DNA from: Siphonodentalium dalli
Taxonomy: Eukaryota > Mollusca > Scaphopoda > Gadilida > Siphonodentaliidae
Assembly (NCBI GenBank): GCA_032622095.1
Contig: CP136061.1
Span: forward strand, 11,299,287 to 11,363,286
Reading direction: 5' to 3'
DNA length: 64,000 bases
The notes below the pieces were generated by a model. It was given only the letters and a program-made list of their open reading frames with translations. It was not told the origin of the DNA and did not search any database. Shown here in pieces: positions 33,101 through 47,064 of this stretch (position 1 is its first letter; every line of letters starts with the position of its first letter). The position numbers and the translations under genes are program-made.

Positions 33101-33603
33101 GAGGTACCGGTTGGTGTTTCTGTATTCTGCATGGTTCATGCCTGTATCGTTATGGTGAGGTACCGGTGGGTGTTTCTGTATTCTGCATTGTTCATGCCTG
33201 TATCGTTGTGGTGAGGTACCGGTGTGTGTTTCTGTATTCTGCATTGTTCATGCCTGTATCGTTGTGGTGAGGTACCGGTGGGTGTTTCTGTATTCTGCAT
33301 TATTCATGCCTGTATCGTTGTGGTGAGGTACCGGTGGGTGTTTCTGTATTCTGCATTGTTCATGCCTGTATCGTTGTGGTGAGGTACCGGTTGGTGTTTC
33401 TGTATTCTGCATTGTTCATGCCTGTATCGTTGTGGTGAGGTACCGGTGTGTGTTTCTGTATTCTGCATTGTTCATGCCTGTATCGTTGTGGTGAGGTACC
33501 GGTGGGTGTTTCTGTATTCTGCATTATTCATGCCTGTATCGTTGTGGTGAGGTACCGGTGGGTGTTTCTGTATTCTGCATTGTTCATGCCTGTATCGTTG
33601 TGG

Positions 33604-36600
33604 TGAGGTACCGGTGGGTGTTTCTGTATTCTGCATTGTTCATGCCTGTATCGTTGTGGTGAGGTACCGGTGTGTATTTCTGTATTCTGCATTGTTCATG
33701 CCTGTATCGTTGTGGTGAGGTACCGGTGTGTATTTCTGTATTCTGCATTGTTCATGCCTGTATCGTTGTGGTGAGGTACCGGTGGGTGTTTATGTATTCT
33801 GCATTGTTCATGCCTGTATCGTTGTGGTGAGGTACCGGTTGGTGTTTCTGTATTCTGCATTGTTCATGCCTGTATCGTTGTGGTGAGGTACCGGTGGGTG
33901 TTTCTGTATTCTGCATTGTTCATGCCTGTATCGTTGTGGTGAGGTACCGGTGGGTGTTTCTGTATTCTGCATTGTTCATGCCTGTATCGTTGTGGTGAGG
34001 TACCGGTTGGTGTTTCTGTATTCTGCATTGTTCATGCCTGTATCGTTGTGGTGAGGTACCGGTGGGTGTTTCTGTATTCTGCATTGTCCATGCCTGTATC
34101 GTTGTGGTGAGGTACCGGTGGGTGTTTCTGTATTTTGCATTGTTCATGCCTGTATCGATGTGGTGAGGTACCGGTGGGTGTTTCTGTATTCTGCATTGTT
34201 CATGCCTGTATCGTTGTGGTGAGGTACCGGTGGGTGTTTCTGTATTCTGCATTGTTCATGCCTGTATCGTTGTGGTGAGGTACCGGTGGGTGTTTCTGTA
34301 TTCTGCATTGTCCATGCCTGTATCGTTGTGGTGAGGTACCGGTGGGTGTTTCTGTATTTTGCATTGTTCATGCCTGTATCGATGTGGTGAGGTACCGGTG
34401 GGTGTTTCTGTATTCTGCATTGTTCATGCCTGTATCGTTGTGGTGAGGTACCGGTGGGTGTTTCTGTATTCTGCATTGTTCATGCCTGTATCGTTGTGGT
34501 GAGGTACCGGTGGGTGTTTCTGTATTCTGCATTGTTCATGCCTGTATCGATGTGGTGAGGTACCGGTGGGTGTTTCTGTATTCTGCATTGTTCATGCCTG
34601 TATCGTTGTGGTGAGGTACCGGTGGGTGTTTCTGTATTCTGCATTGTTCATGCCTGTATCGTTGTGGTGAGGTACCGGTGGGTGTTTCTGTATTCTGCAT
34701 TGTCCATGCCTGTATCGTTGTGGTGAGGTACCGGTGGGTGTTTCTGTATTTTGCATTGTTCATGCCTGTATCGATGTGGTGAGGTACCGGTGGGTGTTTC
34801 TGTATACTGCATTGTTCATGCCTGTATCGTTGTGGTGAGGTACCGGTGGGTGTTTCTGTATTCTGCATTGTTCATGCCTGTATCGTTGTGGTGAGGTACC
34901 GGTGGGTGTTTCTGTATTCTGCATTGTTCATGCCTGTATCGTTGTGGTGAGGTACCGGTGGGTGTTTCTGTATTCTGCATTGTCCATGCCTGTATCGTTG
35001 TGGTGAGGTACCGGTGGGTGTTTCTGTATTTTGCATTGTTCATGCCTGTATCGATGTGGTGAGGTACCGGTGGGTGTTTCTGTATTCTGCATTGTTCATG
35101 CCTGTATCGTTGTGGTGAGGTACCGGTGGGTGTTTCTGTATTCTGCATTGTTCATGCCTGTATCGTTGTGGTGAGGTACCGGTGGGTGTTTCTGTATTCT
35201 GCATTGTTCATGCCTGTATCGTTGTGGTGAGGTACCGGTGGGTGTTTCTGTATTCTACATTGTTCATGCCTGTATCGTTGTGGTGAGGTACCGGTGGGTA
35301 TTTCTGTATTCTGCATTGTTCATGTCTGTATCGTTGTGGTGAGGTACCGGTGGGTGTTTCTGTATTCTGCATTGTTCATGCCTGTATCGTTGTGGTGAGG
35401 TACCGGTTGGTGTTTCTGTATTCTGCATTGTTCATGCCTGTATCGTTGTGGTGAGGTACCGGTGGGTGTTTCTGTATTCTGCATTGTTCATGCCTGTATC
35501 GTTGTGGTGAGGTACCGGTGGGTGTTTCTGTATTTTGCATTGTTCATGCCTGTATCGATGTGGTGAGGTACCGGTGGGTGTTTCTGTATTCTGCATTGTT
35601 CATGCCTGTATCGTTGTGGTGAGGTACCGGTGGGTGTTTCTGTATTCTGCATTGTTCATGCCTGTATCGTTGTGGTGAGGTACCGGTAGGTGTTTCTGTA
35701 TACTGCATTGTTCATGCCTGTATCGTTGTGGTGAGGTACCGGTGGGTGTTTATGTATTCCGCATTGTTGATGTCTGTATCGTTGTGGTGAGGTACCGGTG
35801 GGTGTTTATGTATTCTGCATTGTTCATGCCTGTATCGTTGTGGTGAGGTACCGGTGTGTGTTTCTGTATTCTGCATTGTTCATGCCTGTATCGTTGTGGT
35901 GAGGTACCGGTGGGTGTTTCTGTATTCTGCATTGTTCATGCCTGTATCGTTGTGGTGAGGTACCGGTGGGTGTTTCTGTATTCTGCATTGTTCATGCCTG
36001 TATCGTTGTGGTGAGGTACCGGTGGGTGTTTCTGTATTCTGCATTGTTCATGCCTGTATCGTTGTGGTGAGGCACCGGTGGGTGTTTCTGTATTCTGCAT
36101 TGTTCATGCCTGTATCGTTGTGGTGAGGTACCGGTGGGTGTTTATGTATTCTGCATTGTTCATGCCTGTATCGTTGTGGTGAGGTACCGGTGGGTATTTC
36201 TGTATTCTGCATTGTTCATGCCTGTATCGTTGTGGTGAGGTACCGGTGGGTGTTTCTGTATTCTGCATTGTTCATGCCTGTATCGTTGTGGTGAGGTACC
36301 GGTGGGTGTTTCTGTATTCTGCATTGTTCATGCCTGTATCGTTGTGGTGGGGTACCGGTGGGTGTTTCTGTATTCTGCATTGTTCATGTCTGTATCGTTG
36401 TGGTGAGGTACCGGTGGGTGTTTCTGTATTCTGCATTGTTCATGCCTGTATCGTTGTGGTGAGGTACCGGTGTGTGTTTCTGTATTCTGCATTGTTCATG
36501 CCTGTATCGTTGTGGTGAGGTACCGGTGGGTGTTTCTGTATTCTGCATTGTTCATGCCTGTATCGTTGTGGTGAGGTACCGGTGGGTGTTTCTGTATTCT

Positions 36601-39600
36601 GCATTGTTCATGCCTGTATCGTTGTGGTGAGGTACCGGTGGGTGTTTCTGTATTCCGCATTGTTCATGCCAGTATCGTTGTGGTGAGGTACCGGTTGGTG
36701 TTTCTGTATTCTGCATTGTTCATGCCTGTATCGTTGTGGTGAGGTACCGGTGGGTGTTTCTGTATTCTGCATTGTTCATGCCTGTATCGTTGTGGTGAGG
36801 TACCGGTGGGTGTTTATGTATTCTGCATTGTTCATGCCTGTATCGTTGTGGTGAGGTACCGGTGGGTATTTCTGTATTCTGCATTGTTCATGCCTGTATC
36901 GTTGTGGTGAGGTACCGGTGGGTGTTTCTGTGTTCTGCATTGTTCATGCCTGTATCGTTGTGGTGAGGTACCGGTGAGTGTTTCTGTATTCTGCATTGTT
37001 CATGTCTGTATCGATGTGGTGAGGTACCGGTGGGTGTTTCTGTATTCTGCATTGTTCATGCCTGTATCGTTGTGGTGAGGTACCGGTGTGTATTTCTGTA
37101 TTCTGCATTGTTTATGCCTGTATCGTTGTGGTGAGGTACCGGTGGGTGTTTCTGTATTCTGCATTGTTCATGCCTGTATCGTTGTGGTGAGGTACCGGTG
37201 GGTGTTTCTGTATTCTGCATTGTTCATGCCTGTATCGTTGTGGTGAGGTACCGGTGGGTATTTCTGTATTCTGCATTGTTCATGCCTGTATCGTTGTGGT
37301 GAGGTACCGGTGGGTATTTCTGTATTCTGCATTGTTCATGCCTGTATCGTTGTGGTGAGGTACCGGTGGGTGTTTCTGTATGCTGCATTGATCATGCCTG
37401 TATCGTTGTCGTGAGGTACCGGTGGGTGTTTCTGTATTCTGCATTGTTCATGCCTGTATCGATGTGGTGAGGTACCGGTGGGTGTTTCTGTATTCTGCAT
37501 TGTTCATGCCTGTATCGTTGTGGTGAGGTACCGGTGGGTGTTTCTGTATTCTGCATTGTTCATGCCTGTATCGTTGTGGTGAGGTACCGGTGGGTATTTC
37601 TGTATTCTGCATTGTTCATGCCTGTATCGTTGTGGTGAGGTACCGGTTGGTGTTTCTGTATTCTGCATTGTTCATGCCTGTATCGTTGTGGTGGGGTACC
37701 GGTGTGTGTTTCTGTATTCTGCATTGTTCATGTCTGTATCGTTGTGGTGAGGTACCGGTTGGTGTTTTTGTATTCTGCATTGTTCATGCCTGTATCGTTG
37801 TGGTGAGGTACCGGTGGGTGTTTTTGTATTCTGCATTGTTCATCCCTGTATCGTTGTGGTGAGGTACCGGTGGGTGTTTCTGTATTATGCATTGTTCATG
37901 CCTGTATCGTTGTGGTGAGGTACCGGTGGGTGTTTCTGTATTCTGCATTGTTCATGCCTGTATCGTTGTGGTGAGGTACCGGTGGGTGTTTCTCTATTCT
38001 GCATTGTTCATGCCTGTATCGTTGTGGTGAGGTACCGGTGGGTGTTTCTGTATTCTGCATTGTTCATGCCTGTATCGTTGTGGTGAGGTACCGGTGGGTG
38101 TTTCTGTATTCTGCATTGTTCATGTCTGTATCGTTGTGGTGAGGTACCGGTGGGTGTTTCTGTATTCTGCATTGTTCATGCCTGTATCGTTGTGGTGAGG
38201 TAAGGGTGGGTATTTCTGTATTCTGCATTGTTCATGGCTGTATCGTTGTGGTGAGGTACCGGTTGGTGTTTCTGTATTCTACATTGTTCATGCCTGTATC
38301 GTTGTGGTGAGGTACCGGTTGGTGTGTCTGTATTCTACATTGTTCATGCCTATATCGTTGTGGTGAGGTACCGGTATGTGTTTCTGTATTCTGCATTGTT
38401 CATGCCTGTATCGTTGTGGTGAGGTACCGGTGGGTATTTCTGTATTCTGCATTGTTCATGCCTGTATCGTTGTGGTGAGGTACCGGTGGGTATTTCTGTA
38501 TTCTGCATTGTTCATGCCTGTATCGTTGTGGTGAGGTACCGGTGGGTATTTCTGTATTCTGCATTGTTCATGCCTGTATCGTTGTGGTGAGGTACCGGTG
38601 GGTGTTTCTGTATTCCGCATTGTTCATGCCTGTATCGTTGTGGTGAGGTAAGGGTGGGTATTTCTGTATTCTGCATTGTTCATGGCTGTATCGTTGTGGT
38701 GGGGTACCGGTTGGTGTTTCTGTATTCCACATTGTTCATGCCTGTATCGTTGTGGTGAGGTACCGGTGGGTGTTTCTGTATTCTGCATTGTTCATGCCTG
38801 TATCGTTGTGGTGAGGTACCGGTGGGTGTTTCTGTATTCTGCATTGTTCATGCGTGTATCGATGTGGTGAGGTACCGGTGGGTGTTTCTGTATTCTGCAT
38901 TGTTCATGCATGTATCGTTGTGGTGAGGTACCGGTGGGTGTTTCTGTATTCTGCATTGTTCATGCCTGTATCGTTGTGGTGAGGTACCGGTGGGTGTTTC
39001 TGTATTCTGCATTGTTCATGCCTGTATCGTTGTGGTGAGGTACCGGTGGGTGTTTCTGTATTCTGCATTGTTCGTGCCTGTATCGTTGTGGTGAGGTACC
39101 GGTGGGTATTTCTGTATTCTGCATTGTTCATGTCTGTATCGTTGTGGTGAGGTACCGGTGGGTGTTTCTGTATTCTACATTGTTCATGCCTGTATCGTTG
39201 TGGTGAGGTACCGGTGAGTGTTTCTGTTTTCTGCATTGTTCATGTCTGTATCGTTGTGGTGAGGTACCGGTGGGTGTTTCTGTAGTATGCATTGTTCATG
39301 CCTGTATCGATGTGGTGAGGTACCGGTTTGTGTTTATGTATTCCGCATTGTTCATGCCTGTATCGTTGTGGTGAGGTACCGGTTGGTGTTTCTGTATTCT
39401 GCATTGTTCATGCCTGTATCGTTGTGGTGAGGTACCGGTGAGTGTTTATGTATTCTGCATTGTTCATGCCTGTATCGTTGTGGTGAGGTACCGGTGTGTG
39501 TTTCTATATTCTGCATTGTTCATGCCTGTATCGTTGTGGTGAGGTACCGGTGGGTGTTTCTGTATTCTGCATTGTTCATGCCTGTATCGTTGTGGTGAGG

Positions 39601-39931
39601 TACCGGTGGGTGTTTCTGTATTCTGCATTGTTCATGCCTGTATCGTTGTGATGAGGTACCGGTTTGTGTTTATGTATTCCGCATTGTTCATGCCTGTATC
39701 GTTGTGGTGAGGTACCGGTGGGTGTTTCTGTATTCTGCATTGTTCATGCCTGTATCGTTGTGGTGAGGTACCGGTGTGTATTTCTGTATTCTGCATTGTT
39801 CATGCCTGTATCGTTGTGGTGAGGTACCGGTGGGTGTTTCTGTATTCTGCATTGTTCATGCCTATATCGTTGTGGTGAGGTACCGGTGGGTGTTTCTGTA
39901 TTTTGCATTGTTCATGCCTGTATCGTTGTCG
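33604..39931. repeat. Higher-order unit copy 1 (6,328 bp, 113 monomers)
   Basis: The pattern of variant monomers here is reproduced at +6,328 bp. Examples: the TGTCCATGCC markers at 34085/34309/34701/34981, the GGCACCGG variant near 36072, TGCTGCATTGATCATG near 37382, AAGGGTGGGT near 38203 and TAGTATGCATTG near 39284. 6,328 is exactly 113 x 56. The left boundary falls between about 33603 and 33671, where the two copies share only consensus sequence. Confidence 0.92.
34085..35070. repeat. Nested 4-, 5- and 7-monomer higher-order repeats
   Basis: A three-monomer signature (TTGTCCATGCC, then TTTTGCATTG, then TATCGATGTG) starts at 34085, 34309, 34701 and 34981, with spacings of 224, 392 and 280 bp (4, 7 and 5 monomers). 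The same set is repeated 6,328 bp downstream, so this local amplification predates the large duplication. The C for T in GTCCATG removes a minus-strand stop and creates four 110-codon ORFs per copy. Confidence 0.9.
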
Positions 39932-42900
39932 TGAGGTACCGGTGGGTGTTTCTGTATTCTGCATTGTTCATGCCTGTATCGTTGTGGTGAGGTACCGGTG
40001 TGTATTTCTGTATTCTGCATTGTTCATGCCTGTATCGTTGTGGTGAGGTACCGGTGTGTATTTCTGTATTCTGCATTGTTCATGCCTGTATCGTTGTGGT
40101 GAGGTACCGGTGGGTGTTTATGTATTCTGCATTGTTCATGCCTGTATCGTTGTGGTGAGGTACCGGTTGGTGTTTCTGTATTCTGCATTGTTCATGCCTG
40201 TATCGTTGTGGTGAGGTACCGGTGGGTGTTTCTGTATTCTGCATTGTTCATGCCTGTATCGTTGTGGTGAGGTACCGGTGGGTGTTTCTGTATTCTGCAT
40301 TGTTCATGCCTGTATCGTTGTGGTGAGGTACCGGTTGGTGTTTCTGTATTCTGCATTGTTCATGCCTGTATCGTTGTGGTGAGGTACCGGTGGGTGTTTC
40401 TGTATTCTGCATTGTCCATGCCTGTATCGTTGTGGTGAGGTACCGGTGGGTGTTTCTGTATTTTGCATTGTTCATGCCTGTATCGATGTGGTGAGGTACC
40501 GGTGGGTGTTTCTGTATTCTGCATTGTTCATGCCTGTATCGTTGTGGTGAGGTACCGGTGGGTGTTTCTGTATTCTGCATTGTTCATGCCTGTATCGTTG
40601 TGGTGAGGTACCGGTGGGTGTTTCTGTATTCTGCATTGTCCATGCCTGTATCGTTGTGGTGAGGTACCGGTGGGTGTTTCTGTATTTTGCATTGTTCATG
40701 CCTGTATCGATGTGGTGAGGTACCGGTGGGTGTTTCTGTATTCTGCATTGTTCATGCCTGTATCGTTGTGGTGAGGTACCGGTGGGTGTTTCTGTATTCT
40801 GCATTGTTCATGCCTGTATCGTTGTGGTGAGGTACCGGTGGGTGTTTCTGTATTCTGCATTGTTCATGCCTGTATCGATGTGGTGAGGTACCGGTGGGTG
40901 TTTCTGTATTCTGCATTGTTCATGCCTGTATCGTTGTGGTGAGGTACCGGTGGGTGTTTCTGTATTCTGCATTGTTCATGCCTGTATCGTTGTGGTGAGG
41001 TACCGGTGGGTGTTTCTGTATTCTGCATTGTCCATGCCTGTATCGTTGTGGTGAGGTACCGGTGGGTGTTTCTGTATTTTGCATTGTTCATGCCTGTATC
41101 GATGTGGTGAGGTACCGGTGGGTGTTTCTGTATACTGCATTGTTCATGCCTGTATCGTTGTGGTGAGGTACCGGTGGGTGTTTCTGTATTCTGCATTGTT
41201 CATGCCTGTATCGTTGTGGTGAGGTACCGGTGGGTGTTTCTGTATTCTGCATTGTTCATGCCTGTATCGTTGTGGTGAGGTACCGGTGGGTGTTTCTGTA
41301 TTCTGCATTGTCCATGCCTGTATCGTTGTGGTGAGGTACCGGTGGGTGTTTCTGTATTTTGCATTGTTCATGCCTGTATCGATGTGGTGAGGTACCGGTG
41401 GGTGTTTCTGTATTCTGCATTGTTCATGCCTGTATCGTTGTGGTGAGGTACCGGTGGGTGTTTCTGTATTCTGCATTGTTCATGCCTGTATCGTTGTGGT
41501 GAGGTACCGGTGGGTGTTTCTGTATTCTGCATTGTTCATGCCTGTATCGTTGTGGTGAGGTACCGGTGGGTGTTTCTGTATTCTACATTGTTCATGCCTG
41601 TATCGTTGTGGTGAGGTACCGGTGGGTATTTCTGTATTCTGCATTGTTCATGTCTGTATCGTTGTGGTGAGGTACCGGTGGGTGTTTCTGTATTCTGCAT
41701 TGTTCATGCCTGTATCGTTGTGGTGAGGTACCGGTTGGTGTTTCTGTATTCTGCATTGTTCATGCCTGTATCGTTGTGGTGAGGTACCGGTGGGTGTTTC
41801 TGTATTCTGCATTGTTCATGCCTGTATCGTTGTGGTGAGGTACCGGTGGGTGTTTCTGTATTTTGCATTGTTCATGCCTGTATCGATGTGGTGAGGTACC
41901 GGTGGGTGTTTCTGTATTCTGCATTGTTCATGCCTGTATCGTTGTGGTGAGGTACCGGTGGGTGTTTCTGTATTCTGCATTGTTCATGCCTGTATCGTTG
42001 TGGTGAGGTACCGGTAGGTGTTTCTGTATACTGCATTGTTCATGCCTGTATCGTTGTGGTGAGGTACCGGTGGGTGTTTATGTATTCCGCATTGTTGATG
42101 TCTGTATCGTTGTGGTGAGGTACCGGTGGGTGTTTATGTATTCTGCATTGTTCATGCCTGTATCGTTGTGGTGAGGTACCGGTGTGTGTTTCTGTATTCT
42201 GCATTGTTCATGCCTGTATCGTTGTGGTGAGGTACCGGTGGGTGTTTCTGTATTCTGCATTGTTCATGCCTGTATCGTTGTGGTGAGGTACCGGTGGGTG
42301 TTTCTGTATTCTGCATTGTTCATGCCTGTATCGTTGTGGTGAGGTACCGGTGGGTGTTTCTGTATTCTGCATTGTTCATGCCTGTATCGTTGTGGTGAGG
42401 CACCGGTGGGTGTTTCTGTATTCTGCATTGTTCATGCCTGTATCGTTGTGGTGAGGTACCGGTGGGTGTTTATGTATTCTGCATTGTTCATGCCTGTATC
42501 GTTGTGGTGAGGTACCGGTGGGTATTTCTGTATTCTGCATTGTTCATGCCTGTATCGTTGTGGTGAGGTACCGGTGGGTGTTTCTGTATTCTGCATTGTT
42601 CATGCCTGTATCGTTGTGGTGAGGTACCGGTGGGTGTTTCTGTATTCTGCATTGTTCATGCCTGTATCGTTGTGGTGGGGTACCGGTGGGTGTTTCTGTA
42701 TTCTGCATTGTTCATGTCTGTATCGTTGTGGTGAGGTACCGGTGGGTGTTTCTGTATTCTGCATTGTTCATGCCTGTATCGTTGTGGTGAGGTACCGGTG
42801 TGTGTTTCTGTATTCTGCATTGTTCATGCCTGTATCGTTGTGGTGAGGTACCGGTGGGTGTTTCTGTATTCTGCATTGTTCATGCCTGTATCGTTGTGGT

Positions 42901-45900
42901 GAGGTACCGGTGGGTGTTTCTGTATTCTGCATTGTTCATGCCTGTATCGTTGTGGTGAGGTACCGGTGGGTGTTTCTGTATTCCGCATTGTTCATGCCAG
43001 TATCGTTGTGGTGAGGTACCGGTTGGTGTTTCTGTATTCTGCATTGTTCATGCCTGTATCGTTGTGGTGAGGTACCGGTGGGTGTTTCTGTATTCTGCAT
43101 TGTTCATGCCTGTATCGTTGTGGTGAGGTACCGGTGGGTGTTTATGTATTCTGCATTGTTCATGCCTGTATCGTTGTGGTGAGGTACCGGTGGGTATTTC
43201 TGTATTCTGCATTGTTCATGCCTGTATCGTTGTGGTGAGGTACCGGTGGGTGTTTCTGTGTTCTGCATTGTTCATGCCTGTATCGTTGTGGTGAGGTACC
43301 GGTGAGTGTTTCTGTATTCTGCATTGTTCATGTCTGTATCGATGTGGTGAGGTACCGGTGGGTGTTTCTGTATTCTGCATTGTTCATGCCTGTATCGTTG
43401 TGGTGAGGTACCGGTGTGTATTTCTGTATTCTGCATTGTTTATGCCTGTATCGTTGTGGTGAGGTACCGGTGGGTGTTTCTGTATTCTGCATTGTTCATG
43501 CCTGTATCGTTGTGGTGAGGTACCGGTGGGTGTTTCTGTATTCTGCATTGTTCATGCCTGTATCGTTGTGGTGAGGTACCGGTGGGTATTTCTGTATTCT
43601 GCATTGTTCATGCCTGTATCGTTGTGGTGAGGTACCGGTGGGTATTTCTGTATTCTGCATTGTTCATGCCTGTATCGTTGTGGTGAGGTACCGGTGGGTG
43701 TTTCTGTATGCTGCATTGATCATGCCTGTATCGTTGTCGTGAGGTACCGGTGGGTGTTTCTGTATTCTGCATTGTTCATGCCTGTATCGATGTGGTGAGG
43801 TACCGGTGGGTGTTTCTGTATTCTGCATTGTTCATGCCTGTATCGTTGTGGTGAGGTACCGGTGGGTGTTTCTGTATTCTGCATTGTTCATGCCTGTATC
43901 GTTGTGGTGAGGTACCGGTGGGTATTTCTGTATTCTGCATTGTTCATGCCTGTATCGTTGTGGTGAGGTACCGGTTGGTGTTTCTGTATTCTGCATTGTT
44001 CATGCCTGTATCGTTGTGGTGGGGTACCGGTGTGTGTTTCTGTATTCTGCATTGTTCATGTCTGTATCGTTGTGGTGAGGTACCGGTTGGTGTTTTTGTA
44101 TTCTGCATTGTTCATGCCTGTATCGTTGTGGTGAGGTACCGGTGGGTGTTTTTGTATTCTGCATTGTTCATCCCTGTATCGTTGTGGTGAGGTACCGGTG
44201 GGTGTTTCTGTATTATGCATTGTTCATGCCTGTATCGTTGTGGTGAGGTACCGGTGGGTGTTTCTGTATTCTGCATTGTTCATGCCTGTATCGTTGTGGT
44301 GAGGTACCGGTGGGTGTTTCTCTATTCTGCATTGTTCATGCCTGTATCGTTGTGGTGAGGTACCGGTGGGTGTTTCTGTATTCTGCATTGTTCATGCCTG
44401 TATCGTTGTGGTGAGGTACCGGTGGGTGTTTCTGTATTCTGCATTGTTCATGTCTGTATCGTTGTGGTGAGGTACCGGTGGGTGTTTCTGTATTCTGCAT
44501 TGTTCATGCCTGTATCGTTGTGGTGAGGTAAGGGTGGGTATTTCTGTATTCTGCATTGTTCATGGCTGTATCGTTGTGGTGAGGTACCGGTTGGTGTTTC
44601 TGTATTCTACATTGTTCATGCCTGTATCGTTGTGGTGAGGTACCGGTTGGTGTGTCTGTATTCTACATTGTTCATGCCTATATCGTTGTGGTGAGGTACC
44701 GGTATGTGTTTCTGTATTCTGCATTGTTCATGCCTGTATCGTTGTGGTGAGGTACCGGTGGGTATTTCTGTATTCTGCATTGTTCATGCCTGTATCGTTG
44801 TGGTGAGGTACCGGTGGGTATTTCTGTATTCTGCATTGTTCATGCCTGTATCGTTGTGGTGAGGTACCGGTGGGTATTTCTGTATTCTGCATTGTTCATG
44901 CCTGTATCGTTGTGGTGAGGTACCGGTGGGTGTTTCTGTATTCCGCATTGTTCATGCCTGTATCGTTGTGGTGAGGTAAGGGTGGGTATTTCTGTATTCT
45001 GCATTGTTCATGGCTGTATCGTTGTGGTGGGGTACCGGTTGGTGTTTCTGTATTCCACATTGTTCATGCCTGTATCGTTGTGGTGAGGTACCGGTGGGTG
45101 TTTCTGTATTCTGCATTGTTCATGCCTGTATCGTTGTGGTGAGGTACCGGTGGGTGTTTCTGTATTCTGCATTGTTCATGCGTGTATCGATGTGGTGAGG
45201 TACCGGTGGGTGTTTCTGTATTCTGCATTGTTCATGCATGTATCGTTGTGGTGAGGTACCGGTGGGTGTTTCTGTATTCTGCATTGTTCATGCCTGTATC
45301 GTTGTGGTGAGGTACCGGTGGGTGTTTCTGTATTCTGCATTGTTCATGCCTGTATCGTTGTGGTGAGGTACCGGTGGGTGTTTCTGTATTCTGCATTGTT
45401 CGTGCCTGTATCGTTGTGGTGAGGTACCGGTGGGTATTTCTGTATTCTGCATTGTTCATGTCTGTATCGTTGTGGTGAGGTACCGGTGGGTGTTTCTGTA
45501 TTCTACATTGTTCATGCCTGTATCGTTGTGGTGAGGTACCGGTGAGTGTTTCTGTTTTCTGCATTGTTCATGTCTGTATCGTTGTGGTGAGGTACCGGTG
45601 GGTGTTTCTGTAGTATGCATTGTTCATGCCTGTATCGATGTGGTGAGGTACCGGTTTGTGTTTAAGTATTCCGCATTGTTCATGCCTGTATCGTTGTGGT
45701 GAGGTACCGGTTGGTGTTTCTGTATTCTGCATTGTTCATGCCTGTATCGTTGTGGTGAGGTACCGGTGAGTGTTTATGTATTCTGCATTGTTCATGCCTG
45801 TATCGTTGTGATGAGGTACCGGTTTGTGTTTATGTATTCCGCATTGTTCATGCCTGTATCGTTGTGGTGAGGTACCGGTGGGTGTTTCTGTATTCTGCAT

Positions 45901-46158
45901 TGTTCATGCCTGTATCGTTGTGGTGAGGTACCGGTGTGTATTTCTGTATTCTGCATTGTTCATGCCTGTATCGTTGTGGTGAGGTACCGGTGGGTGTTTC
46001 TGTATTCTGCATTGTTCATGCCTATATCGTTGTGGTGAGGTACCGGTGGGTGTTTCTGTATTTTGCATTGTTCATGCCTGTATCGTTGTCGTGAGGTACC
46101 GGTGGGTGTTTCTGTATTCTGCATTGTTCATGCCTGTATCGTTGTGGTGAGGTACCGG
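39932..46158. repeat. Higher-order unit copy 2, lacking three monomers
   Basis: It is collinear with copy 1 at +6,328 bp up to about 45808, then at +6,160 bp up to about 46158: three monomers (168 bp, equivalent to about 39481-39648 of copy 1) are absent. A substitution is also visible, T at 39337 versus A at 45665. Elsewhere the stretches I compared are identical. Similarity ends near 46158, where copy 1 continues with TGTGTATTTC and this copy does not. Confidence 0.9.
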
Positions 46159-47064
46159 TGGGTGTTTCTGTATTCTGCATTGTTCATGTCTGTATCGTTG
46201 TGGCGAGGTACCGGTGGGTGTTTCTGTATTCTGCATTGTTCATGCCTGTATCGTTGTGGTGAGGTACCGGTGGGTGTTTCTATATTCTGCATTGTTCATG
46301 CCTGTATCGTTGTGGTGAGGTACCGGTAGGTGTTTCTGTATGCTGCATTGTTCATGCCTGTATCGTTGTGGTGAGGTACCGGTGTGTGTTTCTGTATTCC
46401 GCATTGTTCATGCCTGTATCGTTGTGGTGAGGTACCGGTTGGTGTTTCTGTATTCTGCATTGTTCATGCCTGTATCGTTGTGGTGAGGTACCGGTGGGTG
46501 TTTCTGTATTCTGCATTGTTCATGCCTGTATCGTTGTGGTGAGGTACCGGTGGATGTTTCTGTATTCTGCATTGTTCATGCCTGTATCGTTGTGGTGAGG
46601 TACCGGTGGGTGTTTCTGTATTCTGCATTGTTCATGCCTGTATCGTTGTGGTGAGGTACCGGTGGGTGTTTCTGTATTCTGCATTGTTCATGCCTGTATC
46701 GTTGTGGTGAGGTACCGGTGGGTGTTTCTGTATTCTGCATTGTTCATGCCTGTATCGTTGTGGTGAGGTACCGGTGGGTGTTTATGTATACTACATTGTT
46801 CAATGCCTGTATCGTTGTGGTGAGGTACCGGTGGGTGTTTCTGTATTCTGCATTGTTCATGCCTGTATCGTTGTGGTGAGGTACCGGTGGGTGTTTCTGT
46901 ATTCTGCATTGTTCATGCCTGTATCGTTGTGGTGAGGTACCGGTGGATGTTTCTGTATTCTGCATTGTTCATGCCTGTATCGTTGTGGTGAGGTACCGGT
47001 TGGTGTTTCTGTATTCTGCATTGTTCATGTCTGTATGGTTGTGGTGAGGTACCGGTGTGTGTTT

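Larger units (their letters stand above)
27231..47064. repeat. 56-bp satellite, block A, about 354 monomers
   Basis: The monomer is 56 bp. Key parts in order are GGTACCGGTGGGTGTTTCTG, TATTCTGCATTGTTCATGCC and TGTATCGTTGTGGTGA. All monomers face the same way. My count of the consensus is 18 G, 23 T, 6 A and 9 C. GGTACC and ACCGGT overlap at the start, and GCAT/ATGC arms surround TGTTC. Most monomers differ from consensus at 0-3 recurring positions (GGGTG/TGGTG/TGTG/GGTA, TTCTGC/TTCCGC/TTCTAC/TTTTGC, CGTTG/CGATG, GCCTG/GTCTG). The plus strand has one TGA per monomer; 56 is 2 modulo 3, so each frame is stopped every 168 bp unless a variant removes the stop. That is why ORFs of 60-159 codons appear repeatedly on both strands. 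They are not genes. The array ends at 47064, 17 bases into a monomer. Confidence 0.97.
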
